Positions 36,301 through 48,300 of a stretch of DNA of 64,000 nt are shown in pieces. Every line of letters starts with the position of its first letter. The stretch's first letter is position 1. Source of the stretch: Owenia fusiformis (lineage: Eukaryota > Annelida > Polychaeta > Sabellida > Oweniidae); the NCBI GenBank assembly GCA_903813345.2, contig CAIIXF020000003.1:21402931-21466930 (forward strand), read 5' to 3'. The notes below the pieces were generated by a model. The model saw nothing but the letters and a program-made list of their open reading frames with translations. It had not been told where the DNA came from and did not search any database. A program made the position numbers and the translations under genes.

Positions 36301-39300
36301 TGGAGAGGTTTGAGGTCAGTTTTACAATCTATTCCGAGACACTGTATCGGAGTTTGAATATAACCCTCATTTCCATGTTTTAGCTTTTTCACAGTGTTAT
36401 CAAATGAACATGAAATAAAAAATGAAAAGACGAATCGTTTATTCATCAAAGGTTTTGGTTTGTTGATGGGACAAAAAATTGCATGTGTGTCGTATTAATA
36501 CAGACTCAATTGATGAGACCTTTGGATCGAAGACAGGGGTTGTGATTCTCAAAGAACCCATTATCTTTTGAACATAAAAAGCAAGTGTCTCATTTCTTAA
36601 AGACCCCATGTGACACCAGTATCTGCATGAGGCACTATTCAACATCGATTCAGAACTGACATTTTTACAGTCAATCGAAAAATTCTTGCCAACGTTCATG
36701 TATGAGATATCTACATTGTATTTATAAGAAAAAGTTTGTGTTTATTTTTTAGAGGGTGACCTTTAAGGCGTGCAGTCAACCCTTTCAAGATCAAAATAAA
36801 GCGCATGTCCGGGTCTTGGCGGAACTGGTATATATCCCTTTCAAACACAAAATGCTTTAGAAACTATTCTTGTGGGCTTGTATTTTGTTCACTGAAGCAA
36901 TAGTTCCCATGTTGATTATATGGACTTTTGAATTTTGAGGTCAATTATCCCCCATCCTTAAGTCTTTATGATAATCATTTGGAAAATCGCTTGCTTGCAA
37001 ATCGGCAGCTCATCCTTTCATCTTGTTGCTAGTTACTCAACACAGTTTTATTTAAAATGAACAAAACCTCAGATGAAAAAAAAGTTAAACCATTAAAATT
37101 GTCAGATTACTTTGAGTAAGAAAATAAAATAGAATACAGATGTTAAAAATTCCATGAAGAAAAATTATCCAGGGCTACAAAAGGCTATGTGAAGGCTATG
37201 TGATATCCATCAAAGTGTAACACCCTGTGCTACTTTAATTCAGACAATTTAAACAACAAAGTTTTTGTGGTTTCCCAGTGGTTGAGCTGAATGGTCAATG
37301 ATCAATTAACTGAGAGAAGTACAAATTGGGGGAAGTGAGGGGTTCTCTCTATGCATGCAGAGATATTTTTTTTGACCGATTTGCTCAGTGGTAACTATAG
37401 TTGAGCTCGTTTCTCACCAGTTAGTCTGGGTGAATTAAGATAGGTAGAGTGAAAAAGTTACCTTCTTTACTTAAAATGGAGATTTGTGCAATCTGTGAAA
37501 GGAGAGTTTACAATGAGCCTTGCAAACTACAAGTACAGTGGTGTGCAAACTGCAAAAGGCAATGCAAACTTTTTTATGTTTATCTTTTGCAGTTGTAACC
37601 AATTAACCTTATATGGAAAGAAGCATTCATTTAGCAGTTTAAGCCCCATTTTGTTCCCATTGTGTTCTTGGTCAACTGTCCATATACATAGGTAGTGATA
37701 GAATCAATTAAGGATCATTGATAAAATCTAATTTTAATTTTGAAATATAATCTTAAATACAATACTGAGTTTTAGTGACATCACAATAGGTGGTTAATAA
37801 TATTAAACAAAGACAGATAACTCAGATCAGTCATCAGTAATTATAAAAATTTATATTGGCTTAACATGTAGCTTCTGCTAACATGTATCAGATATGTACT
37901 TGTAGCTTCTGCCACATAGAAGTTAAACTTTAACAAGTATTCTTGAATAGATTAAAAATTAACATTGATATACACTGTACCATAGTGTCTATGAAATCCA
38001 CTTGAGATTTTTATCAAATATTAGCTTTGAAAACTTGTTCAGATTGACACATTTTATAAAGACTCAACCCCAATAAATATTAATGAATATATATTGATAG
38101 CTGAAAATCCTCATTCTTATTGTTACAAGCCATGCACATGAGATTATGTTTAAACTAAAATGATAAAGTGACCTTTCAAAAAACCTTTAATATTGTTTTC
38201 CAATAATTTCAAATGAATAGCATAAGCTCTCTAGTTCATGAAGAGGGGGGGGTGGGTATTCAGATATACTGATGCATGTAAGAGGGGGGATAGTTGATTG
38301 CTTTGAACAGAAAGTTTTTGTAGCAATGAAGAATTCATTTTTATCTCTACTTGATTACAATCACATCTCAGAAATTCTAATATCCGCAATTAATTGATCT
38401 CAACTCGACAATTAATTGTCCACATCTTCGGCTGCATGGGATAATTAGTTTTTAAGTTCTAACACCACTTTATGCCCTATTATCTTGAAGCAGTTCCAAG
38501 ATAGGTCTTTTATCAGTTAACTACCCCAGGGTTTATGATTGCAGTTTTTTCATATGCAAATGTGTGCTACTGTCAATGGTGTGTATGCTAATTTAGTAGT
38601 AACATAGGATGCAAGGTAATTATCTTTGAGGGTATAATCTTGCATTGTCATTAGGAATAGATACCTCCAATGAAACACCCTCTCCCTCCCATCAATGTCC
38701 AGTGGTTCCCAATCACCATCTCTGATGATGTGCCTTTTAAATTTTGAATTGTAAAACAGCTCATATATGATGTATGATTATTACTCACTGAAGTCAAGCT
38801 TTTTTTGAATCAAATGATTAAAGAAACATGTAAAATACTAAAATAACATGATGCTTTTATCTATTAGAGGTGATTAGGGGGTGTGCAACATGTGTTTACT
38901 GTTGGTCAACAGCTGGTTTGACAACAAGGACAGTGCCGTGGCAGCAGACGACCCTTCATTGTTTACACCTGCATTCATAACCTATCACAGGTCATGCATA
39001 TTTTATCCAATTTCTCTCTAAAATTTGAATAAAATATATAATTTTGGGGAATTTCCATACAATTTAGAGTGTTGTTTAGATGCCTATTTTATAAATTATT
39101 TGTCAGTTTCACTCTTTTACACTCAATTTTACATTTGTAATCATGACTATTGAAGGTTTATTTCATGGGCAATGTCAAATATTAGAATATTAATTGCCCT
39201 CATTGCAATGCTATAGATACGTTGTCCCCTATCCATTTCTTCTCTTCTATGAAGGTATCAAGTGTTTTAATCTATTCTCTACATTGAAACAAAGGTCCAC

Positions 39301-42300
39301 CACCCACCCATTGACATGTCTTAGATGTCTTACTGGTTAATGGCAAAGGTTAAAAGTTTATGTGTATAGCCTAAATTAGTATTGAACTTTAATTTTAAAT
39401 TAAACTCTAATGCTAACAGTCAACACCCTGAAATAGATCCTACATAACATACTAGCTAAGCTCAAACGAATCGCAAGCTCAATCAATGTTAGGCCTAGCA
39501 CCTGAAATCAGGTCCTAATCAAAAAGCAAAAAGCAAAGGGGCAACATTTGAAAATATAAACAATGATAAATACCAGTTGAACCGTATCAAACAATATTGC
39601 TTCCTCAACCAAATTTCACCCGAGATCATGTGCTATATCCGGGGTTTCATTAGCAGCAGGCAACAGGCGATTTTCACTGGTTGTTTTCACAAAATCGCCT
39701 GTTGTTTTAGGGAATTTTCAACTTTTCCATGTTAAATTTATGATTTCCATTAATTTTGCTTGTTGTTTTCATTTATTTGGCCTGACATGAGAAATTCTTG
39801 TGAAACCCCTGTATATACAAATGCACACGAGACCAGTTCCCTTGAATATGGGGAATGAATGGTCTGCCTTAATAAAACATAATATATTCCACATGGTTGA
39901 AAGAAATACATTAAGAACAAAATTCACTTGCCCATGAAGTCTGGTGGTTTTCTATTAATGTGAACTCTCAAGGAGTAGAATGATCTGAAGTGAGGTTCAT
40001 TACTTGGAAGTGTAATGGGCTGAAGTCAAAGCTTTATTATATTCAGGTCATTGTAGTTTAATGTTCATCTCATTAAGGGCCATTCATTATAATGCACCAC
40101 ACCACACCAATGCACACCAATGCACAATAAAGCACACCTATTCAACCCAATGAACTTTATTTGTACACCTTTTGGTTTCAATTACTGAAAGTGAAATATA
40201 TGTTTGCGATAATTATTAACTCGTGGTAATATTAAGTCTCCACTTTGACCTGTTGCTTTTCCTGTTAAACTCTTGACTCAAGTTGCCGCCTCAGAATGGT
40301 GAAACAATGCATGATTTTTTTGGCCCAACCCCACATCCCCTGGCTATAGGCATAGCCTCTGTATACCAAGTAGAAAGAGGGTTTAATCCTATTTTGATGT
40401 TAACTAGCAGGGACATTTTAAACATGTCCAAACATAAAGGCAACAAAAATTATGAAAACACATGTACAACATTAAATGAAAAAAATGTCACGAGCTTACC
40501 ATTAGAAACATTTGACTTTTACTTCCCATCTCAATAGTATTTGACATATTGTTAATGTCAGAATGTATACACACACGTACATAAATTAATTGGTCTAGTC
40601 TTTGCTTTGATGGTTGATATTCTCATTTTCATAATAAATGATTAAATAAAGTATAATCCTGAACAAATAAAGGCTTAAATACTTCTAGCAGTTTGGGTGG
40701 TTAACTAGAAAGCTACATGAGTAAAAGATTGAAGGAGGATTCCATATGTGTACAGAGATAGGGACCTAGTATCTTCTTTGACAACATTATAATTCAAGGC
40801 ACGTTCCATGTGAGAACTTTGAAAAAGTTCAACTCTCCAAAACTGAAAATTGAAAAGAATGAATGAACATGCTCTTCATGCTCTTGTCTTGTGTTAACAA
40901 TTTCAACTGATATACCATTAATTAATTTTACGCTTATTAATTGAGCCTTATCAAGATGATACTTTAACATATTAATGGAGCTATGTAGCTAAATATGTTT
41001 ATTTGTTTATGGGGATTATTGGCTTTCCTTTTTTATCCTGTTCATGGCTACCTCATTGAAAAGCTCTGATGGCAGTTAGTTGAGAGAGGGGGCACTCATA
41101 ACAAGTAGGGTTTTGTTTTAGGAGTGGGTTGATACAGCTTCATGCTAACATAGCTAATGCTATAGCAAATATGATGACTCTTATATGAACATGATTTATC
41201 AGCAAACTTAAACTACATGTACTGTATATATATCTAGACGTGCTTATTAAGTTCAATGTTCAAAATTTCAACAATATTGAATACAGTTTGTTTTTTCAGT
41301 GAACATTCAATGAATTTTACATTTTCAATTCTCAGTCGTGTACATTTCTTTTCAATAAAAGTACTAGTAAATTGGTAACCCAAGTTTGTGGTGATTATGA
41401 GAGGGTCAGTTAGAGATTTGGTATATACCATAGTCCACCCTTTGAATCTTTTTTTAATAGTTTGAATTCCCCTCTTTAAAAGAGAACTTAATATACTAGG
41501 TCTACTACCCTCGGGACCTCAGGATATTTCTTGTTTGACCATGTTTACTTTAAGAATTCAAATGACACGAAGAAATACAATGTACCCAAACAAACGTAGA
41601 TATTCAGAAAGTCCTACAAAATGATGTAACTGATAATCTAGTATAAACAGGATCCTTAAATATTGACTTTACCAATTACATTTTTAACAATTGTGGATTT
41701 TTTAATACTAACCAAATAACCCCAAAGTAACACTTGTATTAAAACATACAGAATTCGCAGTATGACATAATCTGAAAGGACCGTGCAATATTGACTGTAA
41801 CAATTAATTTTGCGCAATAATAGATTTTTTTGTGGCTGAAAGGAGGGACAAGTGTAACATTACTGTTGAACCAATACTCCATGATACAGCTATATAAATA
41901 CTGAACAATAGATGTTTGAATACATTCATGTAAAAGTTAAAAGTCTTGACCTGAGCCTCCTTGCATTGTTAATATACTTCAGTCATAATGAAATTCTCAG
42001 ACAGATATTTTTCTTTTTAAACACATATTGGTAGAAAAAATCAAACTAAAAACAGAGGAAGGCATTATCATAAAATTGCGCAAATGTTCTAAAAAAAGCT
42101 ACAAGTATCAGAAATGGAATCCCAATGTTAACCAATACAGGTATCTCTTTTTGTGAGTATTTTTTGAAAGGGTTTGTTTAAACACCTTGGAATTTGCTCC
42201 TAAAAGATTACTCTTAAAAACAATGTGTGGCCTTAGACTGAATGCACATATCAATAAAATAATAATATTTTTGTTTGTTTTTAGGAAATGTGACTGTGGG

Positions 42301-45300
42301 TCTGGTCATGATGCAGAGAACAGGTGAGTCTATATTATAGGTATAGATATACAGTATAATGGTTAAATGTATCGAAACACAAAAAGTACAGATATGGTCA
42401 TAACCTCAAAGCCAAAATGGGTCAACTTCAAATGCTGAATCAATGGTTGTGAAATATAATTCAAGAGTGATTCCCAATTCCAGTTATAATTTTTTATGTC
42501 TTTAGAAAATGATGGCTAATTGATTGAAATTAAATACAGCCCCCATTTCCACCCTACTCTGATAGAATTGTGTCTAGTTATTGATGAATTGGCACAGTAG
42601 CCATGGTTTGTCTCTGCAAACAAAACAAATCATGACAAACTGTTGAATAAAAGAAAAAGTGGAACATGCCACAGAGTGTGTGACCCTTTCCACTTTCCAT
42701 TCATCAGGTGAATAGGAATGAGTAAAAAACAATCGAATGGTCATCCATTTTGAATTCAAGATGAAATGAACCGATTGACATAAAACACAGACCTCTCTGA
42801 TGCAGTCACAGGATTAATCAAATGTAATTAAACATCCGTCGAAATTGAATGGCTGAATATTAATATATGTTGATTACGATCAGCATCAACGTGCCTTTTT
42901 GGAATGTATGAACAGCTTTCACTGTACATTATGTTAAACACTGTGCACTCTCTCGATGTTAACTCTTGCCTTGGTATTCCTGAGTTTTTTAATCTTTTTA
43001 ATAATCAGTTGTCTCTAATCGCGAGAACTAGGTTTGAATTTATCAATGTAGGATCTTGTAAAATATTACACTTGAAGAATATGTGTAAAAAGCATAAATC
43101 AAAAAAATACCATTATAGATCTATTAATAAGATGTGCATAGATGTAATCAACATTAAATGCAATCATTCAGACAAGTGGCCCCTATTCTACATTGTGAAA
43201 TTGATTGAATAAATAGTTTTCGGCTAATAGTTTTCTCTTTAAATTGGGGGCTTTATGGAAACTTTGGTAATTTTATCTTAGTAAAGGATGGTGAGAATTT
43301 TGTGAAATACTGGTAGAAAATTATCAACTAGTCTAGTTGCCAGCTGCATTTATGATATAAATTAGGATGTTAATATATCTGAAATATTACAACCCCTATC
43401 TAACTAAATATCATCTGCTGTATTATTGCTGTAACTTTTAACACTAGTACTAGACCAATAGTTTACATTGTATGTTTAAAATGCATGACATTATAAATGG
43501 CATAATGAAAACACTTGAAAGTATCATTAAGTTTATGCTACCTTCAAAATTATTATGAGTTACACTTTGAGTCAACATATTTAACCCCTCCCCCAACCCC
43601 CTTCAATGAATGGCTCCAATAGCATATTGGACAACCAAGGTATGAAGTTTTCAAAGTGTGATTGAAAATCAAACTGGTAAACGAGTATGTCCATTAGAAC
43701 ATTAACAGCAACTCCATTTGTAAATGATCTTGACCAAAAAGCAAAAATTGAAGGAACTCCTAAAAACCATGAACAATAACTAATTTTATGTATAAATGAT
43801 CATGAGCTGTATAAATGAACTGTGAATAGGGCAATATATGAAGGGTAACCATGCATATCACATGCCTCATCCTGAACAACTGTCTATTGAATATAATAAA
43901 GCTATCTTGCATATTGCAGAATAAATTGATGCGAATTTCATAATAAAAAAGATGGTTGAACTGATATATCTTAACTGTGCATATTGTTTCCTGTCGGTTG
44001 TCTGGTTTATTCTCTATTGATTGGTTCATTTCAACCTCCACCATATTTCACTTGTTAGGGTCAGATGCTTCTTGATAGAATGGGTCAAACAAATTGTAGA
44101 TTGGATAAAAAAAATCTACCATTTTATGTTAGCCTATTTACCACCACCGAAAGTCAAACTTCCTTACCTTACTTGGATATTTGGTTGAACAAAACTTTCA
44201 TATGTCTCGATTAAATTATTAACACTTTCCCTATATTATGGGCCGTTTCATTATGGGTGTCCCTTCTGGGATTTTTACACTGGCTTCATTTTATATACCA
44301 GGTTTGCCATTATTAGATTATGTATGGTTTGAACCATTTTTTCTTTTAAAAAGGATACAGTCTAGCATATCTTTGATGGAATTAATATTTTCAGGTTTGT
44401 AAAATTTCTTAAACTGTTTCCTTAGGTCATAAAATTTGTAGAAATATTGTGGCAATTGTATGGATTTGTTGCAGGCCTCTGGGTGTAGACACAGCCGAAT
44501 AGGGAGCTGGCCGTCTGTGCAGAATATGAATGGACGACCACCATGGTCTGGGTGAACTTCTTTGGAGCTGATGAATCGATCAAACTGGAAACAGAAAATA
44601 GATGTGTGAATATGAAAACATAAACAGAGACATTGACGAAAAATCTCCAAGATATAGTATGGACAAGAATGATTTGTATCCTTTAGTTTTTTTAGAAAAA
44701 TGTTGTATGAATAAAAAAAATAACATGTTGTTTATATGTTGTTTTTTACACCTACGCATATATTTTAGTGAAATTCATTTTTACCTGAATAACACAATTT
44801 TATTCATTATTGGGAGGTTGTACATGACAGTAAAGGTTGCTAAAAACTCACAAATGGGTGTAATATTGAACTTCAATCTTTTTTTATGCAACATGAATGT
44901 CAAAATTGTTTGTATATAATCAAAAGCAATTTTTCTACATGAAATATGTGTCCGATGTATTATATACTGTGTGCTGTACCATTTAAAAGTGTCAGTTACT
45001 TTAACCTTTACTAAAATAGGGTGTGTCATTTTTGTGTGTTTGCTTATTCAATGTTTAAAATAATTTCTCCACTTGAATTCACTGTGATAATTCACTTCAA
45101 TTTGATATCATGCAAAGTTTTACAATATTGGTCCAGATATGGCCTAACAGTTATGCCTTGGTCACATTTGCTCCGATTTTTACTATGGCACCCGGCCGAT
45201 TGAGTATCTTGTTCAAAATTGAATACAATATTGAACAAAACACTCAATCGGCCGGGCGCCGGCCAATGGATTGGAGCAAATGTGATCCAGGCATTATGTA

Positions 45301-48300
45301 TGTGTTACTTCTACCTCAATAGTCTAGCTATAGGCCCTTGTGACCCCCCACCCACTACAACAAGTGTATAAGTAAAGGGGGGGGGGTCACAGAGCCTTGT
45401 AGTTAGCTACAAGCCCCTGTGACCCCCCCAGCCACTACAACAAGTGTCAAGTAGAGGGGGTCACAGAGGCTTGTAGCTAGACAATTAGCTCAACTATTGA
45501 TCTTAGACTGAATTGAATATAAAAAACATGCTTCGGATGATGAAAGGTGATTTATGGAACAATGCATTATTAGACATCTTCAACTCATAATCTATGTGTT
45601 AATAATTCTGATATTGCATCAAGTGGATGTTATGCTTTAATGTTATAATATGCTAATGATCACTTGTATCTTTTATACCACAGTTACATACTGAATAATC
45701 AGGTAATATAGCGAGCATCCCATATTAAAATTATCATTTAAGTTTCTGTATAATTTTATTCCTTTCCTTGTTTTATGATACTAAATGTCCACGCTCATAT
45801 TCGATATGTAAATCTTTTTAGCAAATTATATCTATGCAAAAGACATTTGTGTTATCTCAAAATATCTGCATTTGTTTAATTTGAGTAAAAAACAGCCGGA
45901 AAAAGATTCCCAAGGATTGAGCAATTGATGCCCACTGACAACAAAGAAGACGTCATGACTAATAAAAACTATGGAACAATTAATTAAACAGTGGAAATTG
46001 ATAAAGTGATTAAATGCATGAGGAACCCTTAATTGGATGAGAGGATGTGCATAAGATCAATAGATGATCCTTAAAGTGTTCCATAAATGTATTCAAATTG
46101 CACATTTATTGATTCTCCAAGTACAATATTTTCTTTCAGTATTATCTTTGTTATCGATTCTAAGGTGAAAAATAATGTATGTTTAAAACTAACACATGTT
46201 GAATGGGATTTTGATAAGTTATTTGAAAAGGTGACAAAATTGGAGTAACCATGGTTTGATATGAAGTAAATTTGACCGTATGTTTTGTTGCTATCTTGGG
46301 TCATAGTTAGTCCATATGGAGGTTTCACTTGACAAATAGAGGCTGGCTGTTCCCATACACTCAATACCAATAAGTGGCTGTCATTGTTCAGAAGTATTCT
46401 CGCTAATTGGAGTAATCTGGGCATTATCTTATAGTCCTTTATAACCTTTCGAAAACAACTATAGCGTATCATCACATCTTCAGAAATTGTCATTGGGGAA
46501 AATATTAGACACATGATGATGAGGAAGGATCTACATAAATAAAATAACACAATGTGAAGTTTTCTCAGTTTTTCTATAAAAAAAGTGCTCATGAAATGTA
46601 AAAGTGGCTTGGAGTGCGAGGTCTATAATACATGAATAGGTTTATCAATAATCGCAATAATCGCGGCTGATTTTCTGTCATTCAACAAGTGTATAGATTT
46701 TCCGTGTGTACTAGGCCTGCTGTAACTTTTCCATTGCATTTAACATTGCTTTCTACCATCTCATGTTTTATTAAATGATCTATAGTAAAACATGAGTAAG
46801 AAAATTATGTCCATAATATATTCGTAGTCCAAGTAACTCCAGGATGAACAATTATTGTTTATGGTAATGGTAATATTCATAAGTGAGAGCTACTGAAGCA
46901 TCTATCTTCAGAGTTCAACAAGTGTGTGTGTATTGGTAATATGCAGGGACAAACACTTTTTAGAGGGGGGGGGTGTAATGACCCTACTTTTCTGTGCGAA
47001 TTGATTTCTGTTAAAGTGTGTCAAACATTCAATTTTAACTTTACTTATTTACTCCCCTAGGTCAGTATATATTGATGAAAGTTGGTAATTAGTCAAACCC
47101 CACACTGTAATAGGTGACTAATTATTTGTATATGACATGGGGCTTGACACAGGATGAAATGAAAGTTAGAGCAATTATCTCTGCTATAAAAACACATACA
47201 ATTATGTATTAATTAACTATAGAGGTCAAACTTCTACCCATGTGGAATGCAAATAGATCTATTAGTGGAAATTATACATACACTTCTACTACGTATAGCC
47301 ATCCAAAAGACGTGTAATTGTGTTCAAAATGAAAATGTCCACAACTTCAACTTAAATTAAAATCGTATTTATCTATTGTTATTTACCTCATCAAGGACTG
47401 TCTCCAATGGAAGTGCATTTTTAACGCGTTCCTCATCAATACACGTCTCAGACTTGCACTCATCTGAGAGCACTGGTTCTGTGATGTCATCAAATATGGG
47501 ACGCACATGGTGCTGCTGCACAGCTACCGTCTGAAATGAAATAACATATTTATTAACAATCATATTTTTATTTTCACAACATTTGTTAAACATAGGTATC
47601 AAGTCATTTTCGGTGTTTCACATCTTCGGTGTTTAGGTATTTATATGTTTCCATATATCGCATTGGTGAAGGTGCGCACTGGGGTGGGAGAGATTAAAAA
47701 ATGGAGAGCTTTAATGATTTGATGAACCAAAATGCATGGTTTCAGTTCATGGTTAAGAAGCCATAAAGTAATGTTTCCAAAAAATATCTATTTTTGTGAT
47801 CACAGTGGAAAATAATGATCGCTGCATGTCTTATATAATCGTCAATTGGACTTATCTGATGTGGCTTTTCCCAGCGCGTTAAACGCAGATTAGTGACAAC
47901 TCAGTTGTGAAAATGCCAAAACCATTTTTTGGGGATTGTCAAAACTTGTTTTTTGATGAGGATTCCCATCCGTCCATATTTGGAAATGTGCCCTTTTGTA
48001 TTACCCTAGGTTATACACACAAACGAATCATGGTCACTCGGTATCATTTGAAACGTCTAATGTATGCAATGATTGTGTCAGTAAGATTGAGAGGTTACAA
48101 TTATGCGAGCACATCAGATATGAAGAGAGATAGATACCCGAGCCTAGAGCATATACATAAACTAGCAAGATGGACTGTTATGAACTAGTTTTGCCTCGAG
48201 AAAAACTAACTTTTCTAAAGTTGACATTTAAACAAGGTATCATATCAATGTGAACTGAATATTACAAGGAAACCTTTCCAATGTTGTGTTCACTGAAGTA

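Larger units (their letters stand above)
44585..47386 (-). other. ESRP intron 2
   Basis: Holds two foldback elements (45140-45300, 45325-45480) and an unexplained 173-codon minus-strand frame (46071-46592). Confidence 0.7.

Noticed and set aside
47907-48188. Plus-strand 93-codon frame in ESRP intron 1
   Set aside because: No family recognised and no splice or promoter context; length is within chance.
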